From Litorimonas sp964352855 (GTDB lineage Bacteria > Pseudomonadota > Alphaproteobacteria > Caulobacterales > Maricaulaceae): 64,000 nucleotides of DNA. Shown here one piece after another: positions 27,155 to 35,436 of the stretch. The DNA is taken from the NCBI GenBank assembly GCA_964352855.1, contig CAYGTR010000010.1:1-64000 (forward strand). Direction: 5' to 3'. Within the stretch, counting starts at the first letter, position 1, and every line of letters starts with the position of its first letter. A program made the position numbers and the translations under genes. Below the pieces are notes generated by a model. The model saw only the letters and a list, made by a program, of their open reading frames with translations. It made no database searches and had not been told where the DNA came from.

Positions 27155-27683
27155 GTATCTGAAACGGTTTCTTTATATCTGCCCCTAACTTTAGCGCAGA
27201 GAAACGACAATTTTCTAAATATTACATACATAAATGGCGGATCCTGGTTTCAGGCACCAACATCGCTATCAGCAATTGGATTTGTTGCTACATGGGTCGT
27301 ATTCTAACGCATCAAGGCTGATAGTTTGGCTTCAAATGCAAGGGTTCATAGTGAACGGTTTCCCTCGCGACTTTCAAAGGCGCTGTCAGCCCTTAAATCA
27401 AGCTACCCTTGGCGAGTGAGCAAGTTCCACGGTTTTTTCAACTGTAATATTACGCTAAATATTAGGTAGTTTTCGCTCCTAGATAGTGATCTGGGAAAGA
27501 ACATGGAATGGCAGGCGTTGTTCAACGCCTCCCCTTCCTACCTTGTCTAAAACGTGTTGAGTTTGCGTACAGAGCGGGACAGTAATCACGATGAAATAGA
27601 GGCCAGACAATCATGTTCTATAACACATTCCACTCTATCAATCGGACCGGAGGAAATACAAGCAGGCGAAGCTGCTTGTTTCC
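27155..27683. other. Non-coding stretch with several hairpins
   Basis: About 530 bases without a convincing gene; the only ATG-started frame (27234-27419, 61 codons) resembles nothing known. Several inverted repeats stand in a row: AGCAA/TTGCT near 27270-27288, GTTCA-TAG-TGAAC near 27347-27359, TAATATT/AATATTA near 27446-27466, and a 15-pair hairpin at 27505-27538 (arms AGGCGTT and AACGCCT, GTTC loop, outer GGAA/TTCC, two mismatches). No tmRNA, RNase P, SRP or 6S RNA signature was found. A small structured RNA is possible but unproven. Confidence 0.35.
27658..27679 (-). terminator. Hairpin after sppA, probable terminator
   Basis: ACAAGCAG and CTGCTTGT form a perfect eight-pair stem with a six-base loop, starting five bases after the sppA stop. 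The T tract on the minus strand is poor (ATTTCC), so termination may be inefficient. Confidence 0.45.
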
Positions 27684-29441
27684 CTACTCCACCATCGGCA
27701 AATCCGCCTTTAGCTCCATGCCGATGCGATTAGACTCTCTCATGCGCAGGGCCGCCTGCACTTCTGGGAGGGCGGTGATTTCTCTTAAGGCAGCGATGTC
27801 GGCTTGGGCTTGTGCAGCACTGCCAAATATTTGCTCTAATTGTTCCGCAGGGGTAAGGGCGCGCGGGAAACGTTTGATACGGATGTCCTCATCCTTATCG
27901 AGCTCTGCGAGCTCTTTGGCGATTTCGACCGCCTTCATAAAGCCGCCTAATTCATCCACAAGACCAATTTCTTTGGCTTGTTCGCCCGTCCACACACGAC
28001 CTTTGGCGATGTCCTGAACACGTTCAATTGGTAGGTCCCGTCCTGTAGCGACGCGCGTAGTGAAATCATCATATATATCCTGCAATTGACCTCGATAGGC
28101 CGCGCGCTGGGTCTCAGAGAACGGTGTATCCGGAGAGAACACACCTGCATATTCGCCGCCAATGGTAATGCCTTCGATATTATAACCGACTTTGGCAAAT
28201 GTATCTTCAAGGGCGACCTTTCCGCCAAAAACACCGATCGAACCTGTGATCGTTGTTGGCATAGCGATGATTTTATCGGCTGTGGCTGAGACGTAGTAAC
28301 CACCGGACGCCGCATATTGACCCATAGAAATGACAACAGGCTTGCCGGCTTCTTGCGCCCGCTCAGCCGCCGCCAGAATTTGATCCGATGCGGAGGGTGA
28401 TCCGCCGGGTGAGCTGACGCGGAAGACGATGGCTTTCACATTCTTGTCTTTTGTCGCGTCGTCAAAGGCTTTGGCAATTGTATCGCCGCCCATTGTGACG
28501 CTGCCGCCGAAGGGGCCGCCCGTTGATGACGCGCCGTTCACAACAGCGCCTTCACCGCCAATATAGGCGATGGCAGGGCCTGTAAATTTAGCGCTGCCTT
28601 TATATTTCCCGACAGAAATGAACTGTGTGTCTTTGCCGCCTGCTTTAATTTTTACATAGTCTTGCACGGTTTCAATGTGACCCATCTTATCGACCATACC
28701 CGCTTTCAAGGCGTCTTCGGCGCTATGGGGAGAGGCGTTAAGCACTTGTTTTACGGCCTCAACGCTCATCTCTCTATCTGCCGCCATATGGGCGATAGCG
28801 GAGTCGTAAAGGCTCGTGAGATAGCTTGTTGTGGCTTCGCGATGGGCGGGTGTGAAGTCTTTTTCCGTATAGGTGTTCACGGCATTTTTATATTCGTAAA
28901 ATTGCTCAAATTGCGGTTTAGCTTCTAGCTTTTCCATGACACCGCCAAAGAATTCAGATTCTGAGCGAATACCCGATACTGCAAACCCTGTTGTGTCTTG
29001 CATCCATATTTCGTCCGCACTGGCGATCGTCATATAAGGAAAGAGTGAAGGGGATTCGAATCCTTGGGCATGTACCACCACAAATTTTTCGCTTGTCTTA
29101 AAGTCCAATATGGCGAGTCGTAATTCCTCCGCACTTGCCGGCGTCATCCCAAAGGCATCGGCGCGAATAAAGAGGCCTTTGATTCGGTCATCGTCTTTGG
29201 CCTTGTCCAAAGCCCTCACAATATCCACAACGCCCGTGGACTCACCAAAAAGTGTTTCGCCTAAACCGTGGTCAGGTAAAGACCGACGCATATCGAATGT
29301 TAGAACTTGCGCGGGCTTTGGTTTCATAGACTCAGAAATAGACCCAATAATGCCGAACCCAATTATAAAGATAAAAATCAATATGAAGAAGGCGATGATC
29401 CCGACGATAACACCGAAAACTGTGATGAAAAATTGACGCAT
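27684..29441 (-). CDS. sppA: Signal peptide peptidase SppA, 67-kDa type
   Basis: A 585-residue membrane serine protease of family S49 that digests cleaved signal peptides. One N-terminal membrane helix lies at about residues 8-33. The duplicated fold is visible: the N-terminal domain carries the likely catalytic lysine in FYEYKNAVNTYTEKDF, and the C-terminal domain carries the catalytic serine in QYAASGGYYVSATADKI, with FRVSSPGGSPSASDQI before it. The length matches the E. coli-type protein rather than the short SppA of Gram-positives. The hairpin at 27658-27679 follows its stop. Confidence 0.95.
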   Translation of the reverse strand: MRQFFITVFGVIVGIIAFFILIFIFIIGFGIIGSISESMKPKPAQVLTFDMRRSLPDHGLGETLFGESTGVVDIVRALDKAKDDDRIKGLFIRADAFGMTPASAEELRLAILDFKTSEKFVVVHAQGFESPSLFPYMTIASADEIWMQDTTGFAVSGIRSESEFFGGVMEKLEAKPQFEQFYEYKNAVNTYTEKDFTPAHREATTSYLTSLYDSAIAHMAADREMSVEAVKQVLNASPHSAEDALKAGMVDKMGHIETVQDYVKIKAGGKDTQFISVGKYKGSAKFTGPAIAYIGGEGAVVNGASSTGGPFGGSVTMGGDTIAKAFDDATKDKNVKAIVFRVSSPGGSPSASDQILAAAERAQEAGKPVVISMGQYAASGGYYVSATADKIIAMPTTITGSIGVFGGKVALEDTFAKVGYNIEGITIGGEYAGVFSPDTPFSETQRAAYRGQLQDIYDDFTTRVATGRDLPIERVQDIAKGRVWTGEQAKEIGLVDELGGFMKAVEIAKELAELDKDEDIRIKRFPRALTPAEQLEQIFGSAAQAQADIAALREITALPEVQAALRMRESNRIGMELKADLPMVE

Positions 29442-29662
29442 AATCGTGAACCTGATTCCAAAGCGGGAGTTTTATACTCATACGTTATAATATGTAGATA
29501 GAGGCTATGACAAATTATTTGTTGTTTTTCGATAAAAATATTACAGTTCACCTTATTAAAGGCAGGCTGGGGCACTTTGGGTGCAGAAAGCGATAAAATC
29601 CCGTTGCAAAATCATTTTTGTCCTCTTAGAAGGCGCCTCTCTGGTCGGTAGGGTCTTTTTAA

Positions 29663-29736
29663 TGGGGCGTAGCCAAGCGGTAAGGCATCGGGTTTTGATC
29701 CCGTGATCGTTGGTTCGAATCCAGCCGCCCCAACCA
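29663..29736 (+). tRNA. tRNA-Gln (anticodon TTG)
   Basis: A full cloverleaf can be drawn. TGGGGCG pairs with CGCCCCA in the acceptor stem; the D arm contains AAGCGGTAAGG; the anticodon stem CGGG/CCCG encloses TTTTGAT with anticodon TTG at 29695-29697; the T arm contains GGTTCGAATCC. The discriminator is A29733 and the CCA end (29734-29736) is encoded. It stands alone between sppA and the TonB locus. Confidence 0.97.
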
Positions 29737-29787
29737 CCGACCCATCCATACTCTATTTTATGACTTTTCTCACATGTAACCACAGGA

Positions 29788-29815
29788 TTGACTATTCTAT
29801 GGAATATGATATTGT
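29788..29815 (+). promoter_or_regulatory. Possible sigma-70 promoter of the TonB-system operon
   Basis: TTGACT (29788-29793) and TATTGT (29810-29815) are separated by 16 bases, about 180 bases before the first DUF3450 gene. The -10 match is imperfect, so this is tentative. Confidence 0.28.
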
Positions 29816-29897
29816 TACTTTATTACATATAATTTATGGTTAATATCAACAAGTCGCCTATTTGAAAGGGATAAAAAAAATCGCTTTTGACCACTAT

Positions 29898-29920
29898 GTA
29901 ACCATTGATTAAGGGTTAAC
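29898..29920 (+). promoter_or_regulatory. Two overlapping near-consensus CtrA boxes
   Basis: GTAA-N7-TTAA (29898-29912) and TTGA-N7-TTAAC (29905-29920) each differ by one base from the CtrA consensus TTAA-N7-TTAA(C). They lie about 75 bases before the DUF3450 start. This suggests, but does not show, cell-cycle control of the TonB locus. Confidence 0.38.
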
Positions 29921-29994
29921 GCCCGTGTAAGCGAAATATTCGAAAACTAATCTAGCCCCGGTAAGAGGGTGAAGTTGACTATTGGAGGACGTGC

Positions 29995-30807
29995 GTGGTG
30001 ATTTTAAAGGCCGCTCGTAAATTGTTAATCGGAAGCGCGATTACTGGCGTCATGGTCAGCTCCTTTGCTTTCTCTGCAACAGCCCAAGACAGCGATCCGG
30101 CAGACGTCTATGCAAAGCTTTTACAGCAGATTGCTGACGTCCAAGCTTCTACAGATCAAAAACGTCTATATCTTCAGGTGCAGGAGCAGGAGATTGAGTC
30201 TCTTAGAAGCCAGATCGCATCAACAGATGAATTGAAAGCTTCCGTTAAGCCGCTTGTCGTCAAGATGACGGCTGATATTGAAAAAGAAATGAATAAGGAT
30301 GTGCCTTTTAATCCAGAGGAGAGGTTCAATCGTCTCGATAAATTAAAAGAAGATCTCGCGTCCCCTGACGCGCCAATCGGCAGCCTCTTTCGCCAAGCCA
30401 TGAATATTTATGACATCGAAGTTGTTGCAGGGGCCTCAATCGCTTCATATAATGGCAATCATCCTAAAACACCTGGTTTACGTTTGGCTGCTTGTGATGC
30501 AGATCTTGAGGGTACGGCTTGTGATTTACCAAAAGAGGTGAGGGAAGCTTTGCCGCGCGGTGCGACAAAAATTGAAGATGAAAATCTCCGAGAAAATATA
30601 AATGATGGATATTACGTCCATTTTGGCCGTATGGCGTTGATTTATCTCCAATATGATAGTTCAGAAGGCTGGCGTTGGGATCGGGACAGCAATGATTGGG
30701 TTGAATTATCAACAGGTGATTTGTTGGACGCGCGTCGGGCTGTGCGTATTGCACGCGGTGAGAGTGCGCCGGGCGTCGTTCTCGCGCCTATTCGTGTTGC
30801 CGGTTAA
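29995..30807 (+). CDS. DUF3450 periplasmic protein (first copy)
   Basis: A 270-residue exported protein with a signal peptide ending about ATA-QD. The next 60 residues form a coiled coil (LYLQVQEQEIESLRSQI), then a conserved DUF3450 core with VPFNPEERFNRLDKLKEDL and LFRQAMNIYDIEVVAGASI. The C-terminal part has YVHFGRMALIYLQYD and DARRAVRIARGESAPGVVLAP. DUF3450 genes accompany the TtpC-TonB2-ExbB2-ExbD2 systems of Vibrio and relatives. An insert of about 40 residues containing two Cys (ACDADLEGTACD) distinguishes it from the next copy. The start is GTG 29995, six bases after GGAGG; the following GTG at 29998 is an alternative. Confidence 0.85.
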   Translation: MVILKAARKLLIGSAITGVMVSSFAFSATAQDSDPADVYAKLLQQIADVQASTDQKRLYLQVQEQEIESLRSQIASTDELKASVKPLVVKMTADIEKEMNKDVPFNPEERFNRLDKLKEDLASPDAPIGSLFRQAMNIYDIEVVAGASIASYNGNHPKTPGLRLAACDADLEGTACDLPKEVREALPRGATKIEDENLRENINDGYYVHFGRMALIYLQYDSSEGWRWDRDSNDWVELSTGDLLDARRAVRIARGESAPGVVLAPIRVAG

Positions 30808-30880
30808 GAATAAGTTTAAGTTGGGATTGGGTTATCTTCGGATAATTTGAATAAATTAAAAGCAGACTTGGAAGGACACC

Positions 30881-31642
30881 ATGTTAAAATCTTCAATAGC
30901 CAAGCAATTAATGCTTGCCGGTGCGGCGGGGCTTCTTTTTGTCGCTCCTGCCCATGCACAGCTTGAAAGCGCGCTGACGGCAGCGAAAGCTTCAACAGCC
31001 GCCAGTGCCGCGTCACAAAAAGTCATCGAAGAAGCGGATGATGCGGCGGATCAAGCTGCTCGCGAATTCCGCGCGGTTCTTCAGCAAAAAGATAATATTG
31101 CGCTTTTCGTAGCGCAGCAGGATATTTATCTTCAGTCGCAAACGTCTGAAATTGAGTCACTGCGTCGTCAATTGGGAACAGTTGAGCAAATCAAACAGGG
31201 TATGAGCCCGATGATGCTCAGAATGGCTGCGAAGCTAGAAGACAGCATTGCGGCAGACCTGCCTTTTAACTTGGCCGAGCGCAAAGCGCGCGTTGAAGAC
31301 GTAAAGCGCGTATTGTCAGATCCGGATGTGTCCCCGGCGGAGCAATATCGTCGCGTTCTCAATGCCTATAAGATTGAAGTATCTTATGGTCAGGGTGTCG
31401 ACAGTTATGAAGGGGCGCATCCAAACCGTCCCGGGAACGTTGTGAACTTCATTCGTTTTGGCCGCACATCTCTTGTTTATATAACAAAAGATGAAACTGA
31501 GGTCGCAAAATATAATTTGGATACAGATGATTGGCAGATTTTGACCGATGCAGATGCATTGGACATGCGTCAAGCCATTCGAATTGCAAAAGGCGAGGCC
31601 GCACCCGGCATCGTCTATGCACCTGTAACGATTAAGAATTAA
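30881..31642 (+). CDS. DUF3450 periplasmic protein (second copy)
   Basis: A 253-residue paralogue of the preceding gene. It has a signal peptide ending about AHA-QL, an Ala-rich coiled coil (SEIESLRRQL is the shared heptad block), and the core DLPFNLAERKARVEDVKRVL and YRRVLNAYKIEVSYGQG. It ends with FIRFGRTSLVYITKDE and DMRQAIRIAKGEAAPGIVYAP, and lacks the cysteine insert of the first copy. It is 73 bases after that copy and 16 bases before the large ExbB-family gene. It probably binds or scaffolds the motor in the periplasm. Confidence 0.87.
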   Translation: MLKSSIAKQLMLAGAAGLLFVAPAHAQLESALTAAKASTAASAASQKVIEEADDAADQAAREFRAVLQQKDNIALFVAQQDIYLQSQTSEIESLRRQLGTVEQIKQGMSPMMLRMAAKLEDSIAADLPFNLAERKARVEDVKRVLSDPDVSPAEQYRRVLNAYKIEVSYGQGVDSYEGAHPNRPGNVVNFIRFGRTSLVYITKDETEVAKYNLDTDDWQILTDADALDMRQAIRIAKGEAAPGIVYAPVTIKN

Positions 31643-31658
31643 GCCGAGGACAAGGATC

Positions 31659-33050
31659 GTGAGTATGACTATGAAATTTTTTACTAAAGCCACGGCGGCC
31701 GTTATCGGTTCTGCTGTTCTGCTGACCGCCATTCCGGCTTCAGCACAAATTACATCCGTAAATGACTTGTTGAACAAAGTGCGTCAGGATGCAGCAAAGG
31801 TTGAGCAAGAAAACCGTCAGCGTGAAGCGCAATTTCGTCAGCGTCAAAGCGAGCAGCAAACCCTGCTACAGCAAGCGCGCGGTGAATTGGCAGCGCTCGA
31901 GCGTCAGGCGGCAAATGTCGAGCGTACTTTTGCAGCAAATCGTAATGTGATTGATGGCCTCAAGGGCGAACTTCGTGCCGCTCAGGGCGACTTTGGTGAA
32001 GTGTTTGGTTTGGCCCGCAGCAAAGCGGGTGAATTTAAAGCGCTTCTTGATAGCTCCCTTATCACAGCACAGTATCCACGCCGGACTGAAGTGTTGGGTC
32101 GCGTTGCTGAGTCAGAAGCGCTTCCGAGCAGTGAAGATTTGAACGCCATCTATGAAACGATGCTTCAGGAGATCAATGCACAACGCGAAGTCGCGACATT
32201 CCAAGCACCTGTTGCGAATGTGAATGATGGGGCTGAACAAGCCGTAACCCGGGTTGGTCCTTTCGCTGTCTTTACAGCCGATAGTGCTGATTTCTTGGGT
32301 TATAGCGCGCCGACCGGAGAGGCAAATACGCCGCTCTTGGCAAAACTTCCAAAGCAGCCGGGGGGGCAAATCCAGTCTGCAGCTGATGCTGTGGCAAATG
32401 CCACTGCGGGTGATTTGGTTTATGCACCGCTTGATCCCACACGCGGGGAATTGTTAAAATCATTCGAGCGTGTGCCGGATGTCCGTGAACGTATTTCTTA
32501 CGGCGGCACTATTGGTTACATCATCCTTATCCTTCTTGCGATTGGTGGTTTGTTCGGCGTGTTGAATATCATCCGTCTCTTCTTGGTGAAAACGGCTGTG
32601 TCAGGGCAGAAGCGTAAGGCGCAGCCGAGTAAATCCAACCCATTGGGCCGCGTTATGATGGCTTATGAAGGTGCGAAATCTAAGGATGCGGATACGGTTG
32701 AGCTCAAGCTTGATGAAGCTATCCTAAAGGAGTCGCCTAAGTTTGAAATCGGCCTTAACCTCTTGAAACTCTTTGCCGGTATTGCGCCGCTCTTGGGTCT
32801 CTTGGGGACGGTGACGGGTATGATCAAAACCTTCCAAGCTATGATGATTTACGGAACAGGCGATCCCCAGTTGATGGCCGGTGGTATTTCGGAAGCGCTT
32901 GTGACGACGATGTTGGGTCTGATTGCGGCTATCCCGCTTCTTATTCTCCACAGCTTCTGCTCATCTTTGGCGCGCTCTATTCAGGGCACACTAGAAGAGC
33001 AAAGTGCAGGTATCGTGGCTCGCCACGTCGAATCCCGCTCAGGCGTCTAA
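31659..33050 (+). CDS. TtpC-like large MotA/TolQ/ExbB-family protein
   Basis: A 463-residue membrane protein. Its signal-like N-terminus is followed by a long periplasmic coiled coil (residues about 40-100, rich in QRQ.EQQ.LLQQARGELAAL-type heptads) and a periplasmic domain. A transmembrane helix near residue 290 (IGYIILILLAIGGLFGVL) then leads into an ExbB/TolQ channel module with LNLLKLFAGIAPLLGLLGTV and GISEALVTTMLGLIAAIPLL. This is the architecture of TtpC, needed by the Vibrio TonB2 system to energise transport. The start may be GTG 31659 (GAGGA eight bases before) or ATG 31665 (AAGGA eight bases before). A hairpin at 33072-33096 separates it from exbB. Confidence 0.88.
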   Translation: MSMTMKFFTKATAAVIGSAVLLTAIPASAQITSVNDLLNKVRQDAAKVEQENRQREAQFRQRQSEQQTLLQQARGELAALERQAANVERTFAANRNVIDGLKGELRAAQGDFGEVFGLARSKAGEFKALLDSSLITAQYPRRTEVLGRVAESEALPSSEDLNAIYETMLQEINAQREVATFQAPVANVNDGAEQAVTRVGPFAVFTADSADFLGYSAPTGEANTPLLAKLPKQPGGQIQSAADAVANATAGDLVYAPLDPTRGELLKSFERVPDVRERISYGGTIGYIILILLAIGGLFGVLNIIRLFLVKTAVSGQKRKAQPSKSNPLGRVMMAYEGAKSKDADTVELKLDEAILKESPKFEIGLNLLKLFAGIAPLLGLLGTVTGMIKTFQAMMIYGTGDPQLMAGGISEALVTTMLGLIAAIPLLILHSFCSSLARSIQGTLEEQSAGIVARHVESRSGV

Positions 33051-33071
33051 TCCAGACGTCATATTCGAAAA

Positions 33072-33096
33072 TGGCGCACTCGATACAGGTGCGCCA
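33072..33096 (+). other. Intergenic hairpin between the TtpC-like gene and exbB
   Basis: TGGCGCAC (33072-33079) and GTGCGCCA (33089-33096) pair perfectly around a nine-base loop. No T tract follows, so it is more likely an mRNA-processing or stability element than a terminator. Confidence 0.5.
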
Positions 33097-33144
33097 ATTT
33101 CAACTTATGAATAAGCCAACAAACGAAAGCTAAGGACGACAACG

Positions 33145-33711
33145 ATGGAATGGTTAAACCCGGTCAATGTCTATAATGGCTTGCAGGAATTCTTGGGGAC
33201 AGGCGGAATTGTTTTGTTCGTCATCATGGTCGCAACATTTGCGATGTGGACCTTTATTCTTGAACGCTTCGCCTATTATTTATTTGCTCACAAGCCTATC
33301 AAGGCGCGTCTCAAAAATGAGTGGGATGCCCGCTCAGATAAGCGCTCTTGGACGGCTCTTGCGATACGCGATGAAATGGTCAGCCAAGTCAAAGAACGTA
33401 CGGACACAAATGTCGGTATCATTAAGACATTGGTCGCACTCGCGCCACTGCTGGGTCTTCTCGGCACCGTCACAGGCATGATCGAAGTGTTTGATACAAT
33501 GGCTTTGTCAGGCTCTTCTAATGCACGCTTGATGGCGGGCGGTGTCTTTAAGGCGACGATCCCAACAATGGCGGGTATGACAGCGGCGTTATCCGGTCTG
33601 TATTTTTCAACCGTATTGCCGCGTTGGAGTGCTCGCGAGACAGCGCGTTTTGCGGATGACCTTCAGATTTTTGATGACAGCCCTGCTGCTGTCAGACCCA
33701 TCAACGCCTAA
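33145..33711 (+). CDS. exbB: ExbB proton-channel protein
   Basis: A 188-residue protein of the MotA/TolQ/ExbB family with three transmembrane helices: GIVLFVIMVATFAMWTFILE, LLGLLGTVTGMIEVF and MAGMTAALSGLYFSTVL. The short form matches ExbB2 of TonB2-type systems. It forms the pentameric stator around an ExbD pair and feeds proton-motive force to TonB. It follows the TtpC-like gene by 94 bases and precedes the first exbD by 30. Confidence 0.92.
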   Translation: MEWLNPVNVYNGLQEFLGTGGIVLFVIMVATFAMWTFILERFAYYLFAHKPIKARLKNEWDARSDKRSWTALAIRDEMVSQVKERTDTNVGIIKTLVALAPLLGLLGTVTGMIEVFDTMALSGSSNARLMAGGVFKATIPTMAGMTAALSGLYFSTVLPRWSARETARFADDLQIFDDSPAAVRPINA

Positions 33712-33741
33712 GTCTTTGGCCCAACACAATAAGAGGACATT

Positions 33742-34155
33742 ATGAGACGCGGACGTAGAAACAACCAAGCTGATGAAGCCGATGTCGATATGACACCCAT
33801 GTTGGACATCGTGTTCATCATGCTTATCTTCTTTATCGTGACGGCGACATTTTTGGATGAAACAGGGATTGACCTGACTCAGCCGCCACCCCCGCCTCCG
33901 GATATTAACCCTCCGCCTGATGCGCGTGCCATTACAGTATTTGTTGATGCCCGTAATCAATGTTCGGTTGATGAGCGCCGCACGGGATGTGATCGTGTGA
34001 CCCTCGCCGTTGAACGTCTTTTGGCGGATAAGCCCGGGGCGAGTGTTATCCTTAGGATGGATGAGCGTTCTAAACACGAAATTTTGGTCGATTTGAAAGA
34101 TGGTTTGGATGCAGGTGGGTTGGCTGTGAAAATTGAAGTTGTGAATGTCGGCTAG
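33742..34155 (+). CDS. exbD: ExbD biopolymer transport protein (first copy)
   Basis: A 137-residue protein with a basic cytoplasmic start, a single membrane helix opening VDMTPMLDIVFIMLIFFIV with the essential proton-carrying aspartate (D in MLD), and a periplasmic domain. A proline run (PPPPPPD) follows the helix. The periplasmic part has a Cys pair (QCSVDERRTGCD) missing from the second copy. It pairs with ExbB to couple proton flow to TonB. Confidence 0.92.
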   Translation: MRRGRRNNQADEADVDMTPMLDIVFIMLIFFIVTATFLDETGIDLTQPPPPPPDINPPPDARAITVFVDARNQCSVDERRTGCDRVTLAVERLLADKPGASVILRMDERSKHEILVDLKDGLDAGGLAVKIEVVNVG

Positions 34156-34231
34156 GTTTAAGTTTGTTTCATGATGCGGATTTTGCCCCAGCAACAGCCG
34201 ATATATATGTTTGATAATCTCTATATGAAAA

Positions 34232-34248
34232 AGCGATTTGCAAACGCT
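34232..34248. promoter_or_regulatory. Inverted repeat between the two exbD genes
   Basis: AGCGATTTGCAAACGCT is a 17-base near-palindrome (one mismatched pair) in the 117-base gap between the exbD genes, by far the longest gap inside exbB-tonB. It may be an operator or RNA hairpin; no known regulator was matched. Confidence 0.3.
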
Positions 34249-34272
34249 CAAAAAATGTGATAAGGTAACATT

Positions 34273-34668
34273 ATGGCAAGACGTAGTAGAGTGCAGGTTC
34301 CTGATGAGGATACAGAACTAAATATGACGCCTATGTTGGACGTTGTGTTTATTCTTCTTATCTTTTTCATCGTGACGTCTGTTTTCGTGAAAACGCCAGG
34401 TATTGACCCCAGTCAACCTGTGGCGTCGACAGATGGTGATGTAAAGCCGACGATTCTGATTGCCATTAATGAAGTGAACGAGATTTGGATTGATAAACGT
34501 CCATATTCTATTGAGGAAATTCGACCGATTATCACAACGATTCGTGATGAAAGCCCTAAGGCTGAGGCCATTATTAAGGCAGATCGGGATGCAGAAGTTG
34601 GTACCGTTATGGCGGTGCAGGCACTGATGCAGGATCTCAATATTAACACGCGTGTCGGTACCGAGTAA
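34273..34668 (+). CDS. exbD: ExbD biopolymer transport protein (second copy)
   Basis: A 131-residue protein with the ExbD helix LNMTPMLDVVFILLIFFIV (aspartate conserved) and the periplasmic signature PTILIAINEVNEIWIDKR and EAIIKADRDAEVGTVMAVQ. It has no cysteines. With the first copy it may form a heterodimer inside one ExbB ring, or serve different TonB proteins. It sits 17 bases before tonB. Confidence 0.92.
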   Translation: MARRSRVQVPDEDTELNMTPMLDVVFILLIFFIVTSVFVKTPGIDPSQPVASTDGDVKPTILIAINEVNEIWIDKRPYSIEEIRPIITTIRDESPKAEAIIKADRDAEVGTVMAVQALMQDLNINTRVGTE

Positions 34669-34685
34669 AGGAAAGGCAATTTATC

Positions 34686-35318
34686 ATGGGTAATAATACT
34701 TTTCGTTGGTTAGTGGGGATTCCCTTTGCGGCCCTTGTGACTGTAGCTTTATTTGTCTTGATGACAGTTCTGATTTCTGCGGAATTTAAGCCGCAGGAGA
34801 AACTCAAAGCCGCAAGCTTTGAGATTAACCCTAAGGTTGAAGATATTAAAGTCATTGAGCGTGAGACAGTTGTCGATAGAGTTCAGAAAGTTGTCACCCC
34901 GCCGCCGCCGCCCATGATTGAGCGCGCACAGGCCGATAAGCCTACAGAAGCGATCGCGTCATTATCAGGTGCGATTCCTGAATTCGAAACACCTACAATT
35001 GATCGCTCTAGCTTTAAAATCGCCGTGTCTGATCGCGATGCGCAGCCTTTGGTGCGTATTCCGCCGATCATGCCAACACGTGCTGAAAAATCAGGTCACT
35101 GTAATGTTAAATTTGACGTGAGCCCCGAGGGTGCACCTTTTAATGTTGTCGCGACTTATTGCACACAAAGCTTATTTGAGCGGGCATCTACGAAATCTGT
35201 AACGAAATGGAAATATAATCCTAAAATCGTTGATGGGCGTTCAGTTTCCCGTTCAGGTGTTGAGAGTAAGATTACATTCCGGCTTACAGATGAGCGTGGT
35301 AACATAATTCCTGAGTAA
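34686..35318 (+). CDS. tonB: TonB energy transducer (first copy)
   Basis: A 210-residue protein with one N-terminal membrane helix (IPFAALVTVALFVLMTVLIS) and a short Pro-containing linker (VTPPPPPMIERAQA). The TonB C-terminal domain contains RIPPIMPTRAEKSGHCNVKF, then YCTQSLFERASTKSVTKWKY and FRLTDERGNIIPE. It carries energy from ExbBD to outer-membrane receptors. The linker is short, as in TonB2-type proteins that rely on TtpC. Two cysteines in the C-terminal domain (SGHC and TYC) are shared with the second TonB. Confidence 0.92.
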   Translation: MGNNTFRWLVGIPFAALVTVALFVLMTVLISAEFKPQEKLKAASFEINPKVEDIKVIERETVVDRVQKVVTPPPPPMIERAQADKPTEAIASLSGAIPEFETPTIDRSSFKIAVSDRDAQPLVRIPPIMPTRAEKSGHCNVKFDVSPEGAPFNVVATYCTQSLFERASTKSVTKWKYNPKIVDGRSVSRSGVESKITFRLTDERGNIIPE

Positions 35319-35339
35319 TCATATTGCTGGTTACTCTTC

Positions 35340-35362
35340 GCAAGCGACCTTGTGTCACTTGC
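35340..35362 (+). terminator. Hairpin after tonB, possible attenuator
   Basis: GCAAGCGAC pairs with GTCACTTGC (one mismatch) around a five-base loop and is followed within six bases by TTTT. It lies between tonB and the TPR gene and could reduce read-through. Confidence 0.38.
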
Positions 35363-35436
35363 AGGCCTTTTATTCTTGCGACACGAGTATCCATCGGAAT
35401 GTATAAAAGGTTTGAGGCTTAGTTAAGGAGAACGTG

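Noticed and set aside
27234..27419. 61-codon ORF in the gap after the receptor gene
   Set aside because: No ribosome site, no recognisable motif, and the stretch is full of inverted repeats; treated as non-coding.
27155..27683. tmRNA, RNase P RNA, SRP RNA or 6S RNA in the non-coding gap
   Set aside because: None of their conserved core sequences could be found on either strand.
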